Source: Oxalobacteraceae bacterium CAVE-383
GTDB taxonomy: Bacteria; Pseudomonadota; Gammaproteobacteria; Burkholderiales; Burkholderiaceae_D
Assembly: GCA_004134995.1 (NCBI GenBank)
Contig: REGP01000001.1
Span: 868,001-932,000 of the forward strand
DNA: 64,000 nt
Direction: 5' to 3'
The position numbers and the translations under genes are program-made. Position 1 is the first letter of the stretch; every line of letters starts with the position of its first letter. This document shows positions 36,268-45,448 of the stretch, in pieces. The notes under the pieces are model-generated. The model was not told the origin of the DNA and did not search any database. It saw only the letters and a list, made by a program, of their open reading frames with translations.

Positions 36268-37509
36268 TCATCGTGGCAGCCGCTTCGCGACAAATCCCGC
36301 CGCGGCAAAAGCGGCGACGATCAGCACCGTGGCGAAGGCGGTAGCGGCTATCGCCAGCCCGGCACGGTCGATCAGGAAACCGGTGGCGACGGGCAACAAT
36401 CCCGCCGGAATATAGCCGCCGATATTCATCAGCGAATTGGCCTGCGCCCGCTTTTGATCCGGCACTTTCACGCCGATCAAGGTCAATCCGCCCAGTTGCC
36501 CCAGTCCCTGACCCATGCCTGCCAGCGCGGCGGCCGCTAACAACAGCGCCGGTAGCGCGGCATGCACCGCCGATATCATGGCAATCATCGCCAAGGCCGT
36601 CGCTGCCGCGCCGAGCAGCAATACCGTGCGGATCGACAGTTTCCGAACAGCGAACTGGATGACCGCCGCGCTCATGAACATTAGGCCCGCCATGCCGCCC
36701 GCCATCAGCGGGCTGCCGATATGCAGCAGCCTGGACAACAATGCCGGTCCCAGCGCCAGCATGAAAGACGTGGCCGAAATGCCCGGCGCAAACACCGCGA
36801 CGCCGAACGCCACATCCAGCCGGTTCTGCGCCGGAACGGACGGTAGGCGCAAGCCTTTATGAGAGGTGCCGCCGCCAATGGCGGCAGCAGGAAGGCGAGG
36901 CAAGGGCATGGCGGTAATAACAGCCAACGCCGTCGCCAGCAAAACCAACTCGATGCCGAATATCGCCCAGACAGGGCGATCGCTCACTTGCGCCAGCGTG
37001 CCGGCCAGCACAGGACCCAGTCCGGCGCCCAGCACCATCGCAACCGATGCGGCGCGCGATGCCTGGCGCTTGCGCTCCGGGCCGCCGACATCCACCACCG
37101 CCGCCATGCCGGCCGAGACAATGATGCCCACCGAGATGCCCGTCAAAAAGCGCGCTGCCACCAGCGCCGCCACCGATTCAGCCGCTATAAACAGTCCGCT
37201 GGCCGCCATGGCGATCAGAAAGCCGGGCACCAGCACCGCCTTGCGTCCATGCCGGTCCGACAATTGGCCGGCGATCACCAGCGCGCCGAGCAGGCCGGCA
37301 ATGTAGGAAGCGAAAATGATCGTCAGCGTGGCCGACGAAAATGTGAACTGCCGCTGCCAGTGCACATACAGCGGCGTGGCGGAATTGGACAAGATGAAAA
37401 CCGCCGTCACCATCCATGCGGCAGCGGCGATTTTCCAGCCGCCGGCGGAAGCTTGCGGCAGGCGGACGGCGCGCGCCGATGGCGCGGCGGCTATTGGATG
37501 CGTATTCAT
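36268..37509 (-). CDS. MFS transporter (12-helix)
   Basis: A 413-residue major facilitator with about 12 hydrophobic segments, the motif GQLSDRHGRKAVLVPG after helix 2 and FLTGISVGIIVSAGMAAV in helix 4. The start at 37509 has GGGAG just upstream; the frame extends to 37560 without a ribosome site. The LysR regulator at 37616 is divergent and probably controls it. The substrate is unknown. Confidence 0.87.
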   Translation of the reverse strand: MNTHPIAAAPSARAVRLPQASAGGWKIAAAAWMVTAVFILSNSATPLYVHWQRQFTFSSATLTIIFASYIAGLLGALVIAGQLSDRHGRKAVLVPGFLIAMAASGLFIAAESVAALVAARFLTGISVGIIVSAGMAAVVDVGGPERKRQASRAASVAMVLGAGLGPVLAGTLAQVSDRPVWAIFGIELVLLATALAVITAMPLPRLPAAAIGGGTSHKGLRLPSVPAQNRLDVAFGVAVFAPGISATSFMLALGPALLSRLLHIGSPLMAGGMAGLMFMSAAVIQFAVRKLSIRTVLLLGAAATALAMIAMISAVHAALPALLLAAAALAGMGQGLGQLGGLTLIGVKVPDQKRAQANSLMNIGGYIPAGLLPVATGFLIDRAGLAIAATAFATVLIVAAFAAAGFVAKRLPR

Positions 37510-37615
37510 TTCTTTCTCCCGGCCATAGGCCTGTGTGCGAATGTTTGTTATTCTGCCCATAGTGCGGGAGGAGCGAAATTCCCCAATAACGCACTTCGCT
37601 TGTGAGGAAATGCTT

Positions 37616-38479
37616 ATGTTCGACTGGGAAGATCTGCGTCATTTCACCGTGTTTGCCCGGGAGAAGTCCTTATCGGCCGCTGCGCGCCGGCTCAAGGTCG
37701 ACCACGTTACCGTGGCGCGCCGCATCGCCGCACTGGAAGGCGCGTTGCGCCTCAAACTGGTTGAAAGGCGTCCGCGGGCTTATTTTTTGACGCCGGACGG
37801 CGAACGCATAGCCGAGCTTGGCGAGCGCATGGAACTGGCGTCGTTTGCGGTCCAGCGTACGGCTTCGGCAGGGCAGTCCGGCATCGCCGGGGAGGTCGCC
37901 GTCAGCGCGCCGCCGAACATCGCGGCGATGCTTATCGCGCCGCGCCTTGGGGAGTTACGCAAACTGCATCCGCAATTGCATGTGCGGCTTGACGGCGACA
38001 CGCGCAATATATCGCTGGTGCGGCGCGAAGCCGATATTGCGATACGCCTGAGCCGACCGGTCGACGAGGAACTGGTGGTGCGCAAGCTGGCGAAAGTGAG
38101 TTTCTCGCTGTATGCCTCGAAGGCCTATCTTGCAAGCAATGGCGAAGACGCCCAGTCCTATATCGCCTACGATGCCAGCATGGACGCGACGCCGCAGCAG
38201 GCTTGGCTGCAGACACAGGCGGGCGCCGCCCCCATCGTCCTGCGCAGCAACGATCTGGCGATCCAGGCCGCGGCGGCAGTGGCGGGGGTGGGCATCGCCG
38301 TTCTGCCTGATTTCATGGGCGCACAGGATGAATGCCTGGTCCGCCTGCCGCACACAGGGGCGGCGCTGGAGCGGGAAGTCTGGGTTGCCGTGCACAGCGA
38401 TTTGCGGCATGCGCCGAGGATTCAGGCGGTGATGGCATTCCTGGCGGCGTGCTTCGATCCGGCCATGAACCAAACGTAA
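37616..38479 (+). CDS. LysR-family transcriptional regulator
   Basis: A 287-residue regulator with an N-terminal winged helix (about 5-64, FDWEDLRHFTVFAREKSLSAAARRLKVDHVTVARRIAALE) and a periplasmic-binding-type effector domain. The helix-turn-helix phrase HVTVARRI resembles the MetR/AmpR side of the family. I chose the ATG at 37616, which is 8 bp after GAGG; the ATG at 37610 is too close. It diverges from the MFS gene across 106 bp, the usual LysR-target arrangement. The inducer is unknown. Confidence 0.9.
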   Translation: MFDWEDLRHFTVFAREKSLSAAARRLKVDHVTVARRIAALEGALRLKLVERRPRAYFLTPDGERIAELGERMELASFAVQRTASAGQSGIAGEVAVSAPPNIAAMLIAPRLGELRKLHPQLHVRLDGDTRNISLVRREADIAIRLSRPVDEELVVRKLAKVSFSLYASKAYLASNGEDAQSYIAYDASMDATPQQAWLQTQAGAAPIVLRSNDLAIQAAAAVAGVGIAVLPDFMGAQDECLVRLPHTGAALEREVWVAVHSDLRHAPRIQAVMAFLAACFDPAMNQT

Positions 38480-38498
38480 TCAAGCAGGAGCCTGACAA

Positions 38499-39149
38499 AT
38501 GCCTAAAATTCTTTTTTGCGGCGATCCACACAGCGAATTCGGCCAGATAATTTCGGCTGCCCATGCGCATCGGCCGGATGCGGTGGTGCTGCTGGGCGAT
38601 ATAGAAGCGACGCGGCCGCTCGATATCGAACTTGCCGCGATTCGGGATCTGACCGAAATCTGGTGGATACACGGCAACCACGATACGGATACGCCGCAGC
38701 CGTATGCGTTTTTATTCGACTCGGCGCTGGGGGACCGCAATCTGCATGGGCGGGTAGTCGATATTGCCGGGGTAAGAATCGCAGGCCTGGGCGGCATATT
38801 CAGGGGAAAGATCTGGGCGCCCGAGAAAGGCCAGGCGCTGTATGAAAGTCCGCAGCAATACCTGGCGGAATGCGGCAAGGAAAATTATTGGCGGGACGGT
38901 TTGCCGTTAAGGCACCGCTCATCCATTTTTCCATCCGAGGTCCAGGCTTTGTCGGCCCGGGAAGCCGACATCCTGGTCACCCATGAAGGGCCGGATCTGC
39001 ACCCGTATGGCAGTCCGGCGCTGACCGCGTTGGCCGTGAAGATGAACGTCGCGGCGGCGTTCCATGGCCATCACCATGAAGATATAGCCTATCCCGGCGG
39101 CGTTTGGCGGGGCGTCGGCCTGCGGCAGGTTTATCTTTGGTCGCGATGA
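38499..39149 (+). CDS. Calcineurin-like metallophosphatase
   Basis: A 216-residue enzyme with the dimetal phosphoesterase motifs in order: GDPH (D-x-H) at 8-11, LLGDIE (GD) near 32-37, GNHD near 59-62, THEG and GHHHED near the C-terminus. These bind two metals and attack a phosphate ester. The substrate could be a phosphoprotein, a nucleotide or a diadenosine polyphosphate. It begins 19 bp after the LysR gene and probably shares its transcript. Its stop codon is the first base triplet of an 11-bp tandem duplication. Confidence 0.85.
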   Translation: MPKILFCGDPHSEFGQIISAAHAHRPDAVVLLGDIEATRPLDIELAAIRDLTEIWWIHGNHDTDTPQPYAFLFDSALGDRNLHGRVVDIAGVRIAGLGGIFRGKIWAPEKGQALYESPQQYLAECGKENYWRDGLPLRHRSSIFPSEVQALSAREADILVTHEGPDLHPYGSPALTALAVKMNVAAAFHGHHHEDIAYPGGVWRGVGLRQVYLWSR

Positions 39150-39168
39150 GCGCTTACTGAGCGCTTAC
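39147..39168 (+). repeat. 11-bp perfect tandem duplication between convergent genes
   Basis: TGAGCGCTTAC occurs twice head to tail (39147-39157 and 39158-39168). The TGA of the first copy is the stop of the metallophosphatase, and the TTA of the second copy supplies the TAA stop of the minus-strand kinase. Confidence 0.9.
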
Positions 39169-40508
39169 CCGGCGGCGTTGGGGAACTTCACTGTCACGCG
39201 CAGGCCGGCATCCTGCACGCCATCGGCATCGGCAATATTTTCCAGCGCAACGGTGGCGCCGATGCCGTCGGCGATCGATTTCACGATCGACAAGCCCAGC
39301 CCCGATCCTTCGATATCGCTGCCGAGTATGCGGTAGAACGGATCGAACACGCGGCTGCGTTCGCCGGCGGGAATGCCGGGGCCGGTATCTTCGACCAGCA
39401 GAATGGCGCGGCCGCCTTCGGCGCGCGCCGACAGATTCACCACGCCGCCCTCCGGCGTATAGCGAATCGCGTTTTCCACCAGATTCTTGACCAGTATTTG
39501 CAGATCGATGGCGCGCGCGGCCACCCGGACATCCGTGGCTTCCTTGATGCCGAGATCGATTTTCTTGGCCTCCGCCAGCGGCAGCATATCTTCGATCACT
39601 TTGCGCAAAACGTTCCAGAGCATGACCGGGGGAGCGCTTCTGTCGATGGTTTCCTGCGCCTGCGCCAGCGCCAGCAACTGGTCCAGCAGGGCGCGCGTGC
39701 GATGCACGCCGGTGCGCAGCGTACCGAGGCGTTCGCGCGCCGGCGCCGGCATGTCGACCGACGCCAGCCGTTCGGCCTGCAGGGAGAGCGCCGTCATCGG
39801 CGAGCGCAGCTCATGCGCCGCATCCGCCAGAAAGCGCCGCTGGGCCGCGACCGACGACGCTACGCGTGACAAAAGGCGGTTGATGGCCACCACGAACGGC
39901 CGGATCTCGGTTGGCAGGCGGTCGTCGCTGACGGGGTGCAGGTCGTTCTCGGAACGGCCGTCGATATCGGCCGCAAGCAGCTTGACCGGCCGGAACGTGC
40001 CGCGCACCAGCATGCCGACGATCAGCGACAAAACCGGAATCAGGAACAGGAACGGCATCAAAGTGCGGATTGCGCCGTCGCGGGCAACCTCGTCGCGCGA
40101 TGCGGTCTGCTGCGCCACGGCGATCCGCGGCCCGGAATCGAGCGGCCGTATGAACACGCGCCATTTCTCACCGTCGGCCTTGATGGTCTGCAGGCCGTCT
40201 TTCATGCCGGCCGTCAGCCCCAGCGTATTGGGCGCGGCGGGCAGGGCGTGGGTGCTGTCGCCGGGAACGAACTGCACAATCAATTCGGAGTCCGGATCGG
40301 TGCCGGGCACCGGATCGCGCAACTGCCCGTGGACCGGCGGCAAATCGTGTAAATTGATCAGCGCGGCGACCTGGCGCAACTGATCGTCCTGGAATTCCAG
40401 CGCCCAGCTGAAAGAGGAATAAAAAGCGAACACGCCCGCCGCCAGCGCCATGACCAGGATCGACACCGCCAGCCATGCGGTCAGTTTGAGCTGCAGCGAC
40501 AGTCTCAT
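39165..40508 (-). CDS. Sensor histidine kinase, QseC type
   Basis: A 447-residue kinase with transmembrane helices at about 8-28 and 160-182 and a periplasmic sensor of about 130 residues between them. The phospho-accepting histidine is in FLADAAHELRSPMTAL, the N box is LVENAIRYTPEGG, and the G boxes are EDTGPGI and GSGLGLSIV. The ATG at 40508 overlaps the regulator stop (ATGA), which I prefer to a start seven codons earlier. It is the third QseBC-like pair in the window. The stimulus is unknown. Confidence 0.9.
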   Translation of the reverse strand: MRLSLQLKLTAWLAVSILVMALAAGVFAFYSSFSWALEFQDDQLRQVAALINLHDLPPVHGQLRDPVPGTDPDSELIVQFVPGDSTHALPAAPNTLGLTAGMKDGLQTIKADGEKWRVFIRPLDSGPRIAVAQQTASRDEVARDGAIRTLMPFLFLIPVLSLIVGMLVRGTFRPVKLLAADIDGRSENDLHPVSDDRLPTEIRPFVVAINRLLSRVASSVAAQRRFLADAAHELRSPMTALSLQAERLASVDMPAPARERLGTLRTGVHRTRALLDQLLALAQAQETIDRSAPPVMLWNVLRKVIEDMLPLAEAKKIDLGIKEATDVRVAARAIDLQILVKNLVENAIRYTPEGGVVNLSARAEGGRAILLVEDTGPGIPAGERSRVFDPFYRILGSDIEGSGLGLSIVKSIADGIGATVALENIADADGVQDAGLRVTVKFPNAAG

Positions 40509-41167
40509 TTTTCCTTGTTCACCATCCATCCGACACCCCTGACGTTTTTGATCGCAGCGCTGCCGAGTTTCTTGCGCAAGGCATGGATCAGGTATTCCAC
40601 CGCATTGCTTTCCACCTCTTCATTCCAGCCGTAAATGCGGCTTTCCAGTTCGGGGCGCGAAAGAATGGCGCCGGGACGGACCATCAACGCGAGCAGCAGG
40701 GAAAATTCGCGCGAGGAAAGGCGGATGGCATGTCCGCCGATGGCGGCCTCGCGGGTGACCGGATCCAGCGACAGTTCCCCGTTGTCCAGCAACGGTCCGG
40801 CGGCGCCGCCCTTGCGCCGGACCACGGCGCGCATGCGGGCCAGCAGTTCGGCCATCTCGAACGGCTTCAAGACATAATCGTCCGCGCCGCCGTCGAGCCC
40901 GCGCAGCCGGTCTTCCAATGCGTCGCGCGCCGTGATGATCAATAAAGGAACCGGATTTCCCTTGGCGCGGATCGAGCGCAAGGCTTCGAAACCGTCTTTC
41001 CCGGGCAGGCCGAGGTCGAGCAGTACGACATCGTAGTCCTGGCTTTCGACCGCGGTCAGGGCCGCCATGCCGTCCCGTACCCAATCGACGGCATAAGCGG
41101 CATCCTTCAAGGCGGATACGATTGCTTCGCCGATCATGCGATCGTCTTCTACCAGTAAAACTCTCAT
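40505..41167 (-). CDS. Response regulator, QseB type
   Basis: A 220-residue OmpR-type regulator with LLVEDD, the phospho-acceptor Asp in VLLDLGLP and the Lys in VLKPFE in the receiver, then a winged helix ending SNAVEYLIHALRKKLGSAAIKNVRGVGWMV. I chose the ATG at 41167 because the receiver fold starts there; an in-frame ATG 16 codons earlier lacks a ribosome site. It overlaps its kinase by 4 bp. The promoter region contains a 19-bp tandem duplication (41232). Confidence 0.92.
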   Translation of the reverse strand: MRVLLVEDDRMIGEAIVSALKDAAYAVDWVRDGMAALTAVESQDYDVVLLDLGLPGKDGFEALRSIRAKGNPVPLLIITARDALEDRLRGLDGGADDYVLKPFEMAELLARMRAVVRRKGGAAGPLLDNGELSLDPVTREAAIGGHAIRLSSREFSLLLALMVRPGAILSRPELESRIYGWNEEVESNAVEYLIHALRKKLGSAAIKNVRGVGWMVNKEK

Positions 41168-41231
41168 GCCGGCGCCGTTTCCTCGAATGATGATGGTCCG
41201 ATTCCAGTATTGCATTTAAAACTTAGAAGAA

Positions 41232-41269
41232 AAATAGGGAATTCGTTTTGAAATAGGGAATTCGTTTTG
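41232..41269 (+). repeat. 19-bp perfect tandem duplication in promoter region
   Basis: The unit AAATAGGGAATTCGTTTTG occurs twice without a mismatch (41232-41250 and 41251-41269), between the divergent response regulator and the iron-export ATPase genes. It would double any regulator site that it contains. Confidence 0.95.
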
Positions 41270-41414
41270 CCGCGAGGAATCCCCCATTTCCACAAGACCC
41301 GCAACAAGCTTGTAGCACAATCGCGGCCGAGCCAATAGAATAACGCCCACGGCCGGCCTGAGGGGCCATTTTGCCTCTCCCGCTACATGCTACATAACAG
41401 TAATAGGAAAATCG

Positions 41415-42074
41415 ATGCCTTTGGCGCACGCGCAAGCCGGCTCTTCACCTTTGCCTTCACCTTTACCATCCAGCGTCGCCATGCCCGCGCTGGAAGTGTC
41501 CGGCCTCTCGACGGCATGGGCAGGGCCGTTTTCCTTGTCGCTGGCCGCCGGCGAATGCCTGGCGGTGCAGGGGCCTTCCGGCTCGGGCAAGAGCCAATTG
41601 TTGAGAATGATCGCCGACCTCGATCAAAACAGCGGCAGCGTGGCGCTGTACGGACAATCGCGCGAAACCATGACGGCGCCGGACTGGCGGCGGCAGGTGG
41701 TATACCAGGCCGCCGAGCCGGCATGGTGGCAGCCCACCGCCGGCGAGCATTTTGCCATCGCCCAGGCCGATTGCATCGCGGCGCTGCTGCCGCGGCTGGG
41801 ACTGCGCGAGGCGCATCTGACGGCGGACGTCTCGCGCCTGTCCACCGGCGAGCGGCAGCGCATGGCGCTGATACGTTCGCTGGCGGTCGATCCCCGTGTG
41901 CTTTTGCTCGACGAGCCGACCGCGGCGCTGGACGGGCCGAGCGTGGAAGCCGTTGAAATGCTGCTGCGGGAGCGCTTGCAAGGCGGGCTGGCGATCCTGC
42001 TGGTCACGCATTCCGCGCAGCAGGCCGAACGCATGGGCGACCGGCAAATGGCAATTTTCCCGAGAGCGGCGTGA
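41415..42074 (+). CDS. fetA: ABC transporter ATPase, FetA/YbbL type (iron export)
   Basis: A 219-residue ATPase with Walker A GPSGSGKSQ, signature LSTGERQRM, Walker B VLLLDEPTAALD and a histidine in LVTHSAQQAE. It pairs with the FetB-type permease that overlaps its stop by 4 bp. In E. coli FetAB is linked to iron export and resistance to oxidative stress. The start at 41415 follows AGGAAA. The first 22 residues are a Ser/Pro-rich leader not found in the family core, and an ATG at 41481 could also be used. Confidence 0.8.
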   Translation: MPLAHAQAGSSPLPSPLPSSVAMPALEVSGLSTAWAGPFSLSLAAGECLAVQGPSGSGKSQLLRMIADLDQNSGSVALYGQSRETMTAPDWRRQVVYQAAEPAWWQPTAGEHFAIAQADCIAALLPRLGLREAHLTADVSRLSTGERQRMALIRSLAVDPRVLLLDEPTAALDGPSVEAVEMLLRERLQGGLAILLVTHSAQQAERMGDRQMAIFPRAA

Positions 42075-42877
42075 CCAATATGCAAGTCATCCATCTCAGC
42101 GCCTTCGATCTCGGCATCGCCTCCATACTCGTGCTGCTCAACGCCGCACTGTCGATCTGGCTCGGTTTGCGCCTGCACGGGCAGGTGCTGTGGGCGGCAT
42201 TGCGCATGATCGTGCAATTGCTGCTGGTCGGCCTGCTGCTGCGCGTGGTATTCGCTTCCGGGTCGCCGCTGGTCACGATCGTGGTCGTGTTCCTGATGAT
42301 CGGCGCGGCGGTCAGGGAGGTGGTGGTGCGTCCCGCCAAGCGCTTGCGCGGCTGGGCGTCGGTGCGCTTGAGCAGCGCGACGGTCGGCATCACCAGCATC
42401 GCGACGGTGCTGCTGGCGCTGCTGACGGCCATCCGTCCCGCGCCCTGGTACGATCCGCACTACGCCATTCCGCTGATGGGAATCGTGCTGGGCAGCGTGC
42501 TGAACTCGGCCAGCCTGGGACTGGATGTCTTTTTCAACGGTATCGCCGGCGCGCGCGCCGCCATCGAAGCCCGTCTGGCATTGGGCGCGAGCAGCCGCGA
42601 AGCGCTGATGCCGCATATCCGGAATGCGATCCGCAGCGGCCTGATCCCGATCGTCAATCAGATGTCGGCGGCCGGCATCATCACGCTGCCGGGCATCATG
42701 ACCGGGCAGTTGCTGGCCGGCATGGATCCGGTCGAAGCCGTGAAATACCAGATCCTGCTGATGTTCCTGCTGGCCGGCGGCAGCGCGCTGGCTGCCAGTG
42801 GCGCGGTATATCTCGCCGCCGGCAGTATTTCCGACAGGCGCCAGCGGCTGCGGCTGGACCGGCTCAGGGACAGGTAA
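42071..42877 (+). CDS. fetB: ABC transporter permease, FetB/YbbM type
   Basis: A 268-residue membrane protein with about seven hydrophobic segments. Recognisable family parts are LHGQVLWAALRMIVQLLLVGLLL, RMLGA-like GASSREALMPHIRNAIRSGLIPIVNQM and the strongly conserved AAGIITLPGIMTGQLLAGMDPVEAVKYQI. It overlaps the ATPase gene (GTGA-type junction) and forms an exporter with it. Its stop codon lies in a short tandem repeat at 42868. Confidence 0.85.
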   Translation: MTNMQVIHLSAFDLGIASILVLLNAALSIWLGLRLHGQVLWAALRMIVQLLLVGLLLRVVFASGSPLVTIVVVFLMIGAAVREVVVRPAKRLRGWASVRLSSATVGITSIATVLLALLTAIRPAPWYDPHYAIPLMGIVLGSVLNSASLGLDVFFNGIAGARAAIEARLALGASSREALMPHIRNAIRSGLIPIVNQMSAAGIITLPGIMTGQLLAGMDPVEAVKYQILLMFLLAGGSALAASGAVYLAAGSISDRRQRLRLDRLRDR

Positions 42878-42898
42878 GGGACAGGCAGGACAGGTAAG
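42868..42898 (+). repeat. Three short tandem repeats at the fetB stop
   Basis: GGACAGGTAAG (42868), GGACAGGCA (42879) and GGACAGGTAAG (42888) lie head to tail. The TAA stop of fetB lies in the first copy. Confidence 0.85.
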
Positions 42899-43022
42899 GG
42901 CGCCGCGCGAGTTTGAAGACGCCCGGACGCTAATGATCAGCTAATTTTGAATTGTTACCTTGTTGGCGACGCTGCCCGGGCTGCCCCGGATCAGCACGCA
43001 TATACAACAAAGGATTCGAACA

Positions 43023-44384
43023 ATGAAAAAGCAATTAATGGTTGCCGCGGCGGCCTTGTTGCTGAACGCCTGCAGCAGCTATCAAGCGCTGCCGCTTGAC
43101 GAGCGAACTGCCACGCTACCGGAAATCCCTCACTTGACGATTGACAGCAGCACCTTGTCGCTGCCGGAATTGCCTGCGCATGCCTTTGCGCCGTCGGACC
43201 AGGGCTTGGACATGACCGACGTCGCCATTCTGGCAGTGGTGAATAATCCCGATCTGCGAGCCGCCCGCAACGATGCCAACATCGCGCATGCGCAGGCATT
43301 TTCCGCCTCGCTGCTGCCGGATCCCCAATTGGCCCTCGCGGCGGATTTCAACCGCAACCCGGATGCCAATTCGAGCCGAGGCTATTCGATCGGTCCCAGC
43401 TACGATTTCGGATCGCTGCTGACCCATTCGACATTGCGTGCCGCCGCCGACGCTGAAAGCAGCAAGGCCGACCTGACCTTGCTGTGGCAGGAATGGCAGG
43501 TCGTGGCGCAGGCGAGGCTGTTGTTCATCAAATTGACCCAGGGCGACAAACTGGCCGCATTGCTGCGCACGCATCGCGCATTCTACCTGGACCGCAACCT
43601 GCGCAATCAGGAGGCCCTGCGGCGGCGCCTGATCACCGCCGATACGGCCGCGGCGGCCGAAGCTGCGCTGCAGGATATCGACAAGCAGCGCAATGATCTC
43701 GAACGGCAGACCAACCAGTCGCGACACGATTTGAATGCCTTGCTCGGCCTGGCGCCCGGCCTTCAGGTGCCGCTGGCGGGCGATGCGTCGCTGCCGCCGC
43801 TGGATCGTGCGCGCATTCAGGACAGCCTGGCGCACATCGCGCAACGGCGGCCCGATCTGATTGCCTTGCAATACGGCTATAAAGCGCAGGACCAACGCTA
43901 TCGCGCCGCGATCATCGCGCAATTCCCGGCGCTGAGCTTCGGTCTCACGCGCACCCGCGACACCAGCAATGTGTCGTCGCAAGGCTTCAACTTGTCACTG
44001 TCGGTGCCGATCTTCAATCGCAATCGCGGCAATATCGCCATCGAAAAAGCCACGCGGCAAAAACTATATGACGATTATCGCCAGCGCCTCGATGCCGCGC
44101 GCAGCGATATCGACCGGATTCTGGCGGAACAGGAAATCAACGGGCGGCAGATGGTTCAGGTGGATGCCGGCGTGCGGAAGTTGGAGGCGCAGGCGAAAAA
44201 CGTGCAAATCGCCGCACGTTCACGCAGCGTCGATGAATTGCTGCTGGCGACCATCGATGCCGCATTGATGGCCAAGCAGAACGAGCAGATCGCGCTGGCG
44301 CAATCGATGTTCGAACAGCGCGTCGTCCTTCAAAGCCTGCTCGGCGGCGAGCTGCCCGTTCAATATCAAGGAAAAGATAAATGA
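43023..44384 (+). CDS. TolC-family outer-membrane channel of an RND pump
   Basis: A 453-residue outer-membrane efflux lipoprotein. The signal ends in a lipobox (LLNAC), so Cys17 would be acylated. The mature protein shows the two homologous helical halves of TolC/OprM channels, with long heptad-rich helices (for example RRRLITADTAAAAEAALQDIDKQRNDLERQ). The start at 43023 is preceded by no strong ribosome site, but it is the one that produces a proper signal. It is followed by the adaptor and the RND gene with 4-bp overlaps, giving a complete tripartite pump. Confidence 0.88.
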   Translation: MKKQLMVAAAALLLNACSSYQALPLDERTATLPEIPHLTIDSSTLSLPELPAHAFAPSDQGLDMTDVAILAVVNNPDLRAARNDANIAHAQAFSASLLPDPQLALAADFNRNPDANSSRGYSIGPSYDFGSLLTHSTLRAAADAESSKADLTLLWQEWQVVAQARLLFIKLTQGDKLAALLRTHRAFYLDRNLRNQEALRRRLITADTAAAAEAALQDIDKQRNDLERQTNQSRHDLNALLGLAPGLQVPLAGDASLPPLDRARIQDSLAHIAQRRPDLIALQYGYKAQDQRYRAAIIAQFPALSFGLTRTRDTSNVSSQGFNLSLSVPIFNRNRGNIAIEKATRQKLYDDYRQRLDAARSDIDRILAEQEINGRQMVQVDAGVRKLEAQAKNVQIAARSRSVDELLLATIDAALMAKQNEQIALAQSMFEQRVVLQSLLGGELPVQYQGKDK

Positions 44385-45448
44385 AGAAGAACAGAGTGAT
44401 CTACATCGCGGCGTTCGGATTGGCGATTGTGGGGATCGGCGCGCTGGTCGCGGATCGCCTTTCCGCCGCGCCCGCCGATTCGGCAGCAACGCAACAGCCG
44501 GTTTCGGCGCAGGTCGCCACACAAGCGGTCGAACAGCGGTCGATGGCCAACAGCATCACCGCTTTCGGCGACATCGTCCCGCTGCGCATCCTCGGCGTAA
44601 GCAGCGCCTATCCGGCTCAAGTGGCCAGCCTGATGGTGGTGCAGGGACAGAAAGTCGCCAAGGGCGCGCCGCTGGCAATGCTGGCAGCCGATCCGGCCGC
44701 CCAGTTGGCCTATCGGCAGGCGGTGAGCGCGGCGCGTTTGAGCGCCGCCGAACTGGCGCGCACCAAAGAACTGTTGGGCCTGGGACTGGCCACGCAATCG
44801 CAACTGGATGCCGCGCAAAAGGCATCCGACGACGCCCAGGCCGCCGAAGCCACGCAGAAGAATCTGGGCGGCGCCGCCATCGCGGCCTTGAATGCCCCCG
44901 AGGACAGCGTCGTCATGGCATTGACGGCGGCGCAGGGCGATCGGGTCGCGGCGGGTGCGCCGATCATGCAGCTCGGCGTGGTTGGCGGCATCAAGATTTT
45001 GCTGGGAATCGATCCTTCCGATCGGCGGCGCATTGCAAAAGACGCCGCCGTGAAAATATCCCCGCTGGATGACGCCGACAGCATCGCGCAGGGCAAGATC
45101 GCCGATATCCAGGATGCGATCGATCCAAAAACGCAATTGAGCAACGTCGTGGTCAAAGTCGACGCGGCCGGCCGCAATTTCATTCCGGGCATGCGGGTGC
45201 GCGCCGAGATCGCCGCCGAACGGCGTACCGCATTCATCGTGCCGCGGCAGGCGGTGCTCGATGACGAGCGGGGTGCGTATCTGTTTCAAGTGGCCGACGC
45301 CAAGGCGCGCCGTGTAAATGTTCAGGTCGCAGTCGACAATCGCGAGCTGCTGGGGGTGACCGGCGCGATCGATGCGCGGCTGCCGGTAGTGGTGCAGGGC
45401 AATTACGAACTGAGCGATGGCATGCAGGTGCACGGGGGCGCGAAGTGA
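44381..45448 (+). CDS. RND efflux periplasmic adaptor (membrane fusion protein)
   Basis: A 355-residue adaptor with an N-terminal signal anchor (about 5-23), a short lipoyl half-motif (VASLMVVQGQKVAKGAPLAML), a compact helical hairpin (AQLAYRQAVSAARLSAAELARTKELL) and a beta-barrel domain (DAAVKISPLDDADS). It links the RND pump to the outer-membrane channel. It overlaps both neighbours by 4 bp (ATGA, GTGA). Confidence 0.88.
   Translation: MKKNRVIYIAAFGLAIVGIGALVADRLSAAPADSAATQQPVSAQVATQAVEQRSMANSITAFGDIVPLRILGVSSAYPAQVASLMVVQGQKVAKGAPLAMLAADPAAQLAYRQAVSAARLSAAELARTKELLGLGLATQSQLDAAQKASDDAQAAEATQKNLGGAAIAALNAPEDSVVMALTAAQGDRVAAGAPIMQLGVVGGIKILLGIDPSDRRRIAKDAAVKISPLDDADSIAQGKIADIQDAIDPKTQLSNVVVKVDAAGRNFIPGMRVRAEIAAERRTAFIVPRQAVLDDERGAYLFQVADAKARRVNVQVAVDNRELLGVTGAIDARLPVVVQGNYELSDGMQVHGGAK

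Noticed and set aside
36859..37605. Long plus-strand open frame opposite the MFS gene
   Set aside because: The translation is low-complexity Arg/Gly/Gln, while the opposite frame has proper helices and MFS motifs.
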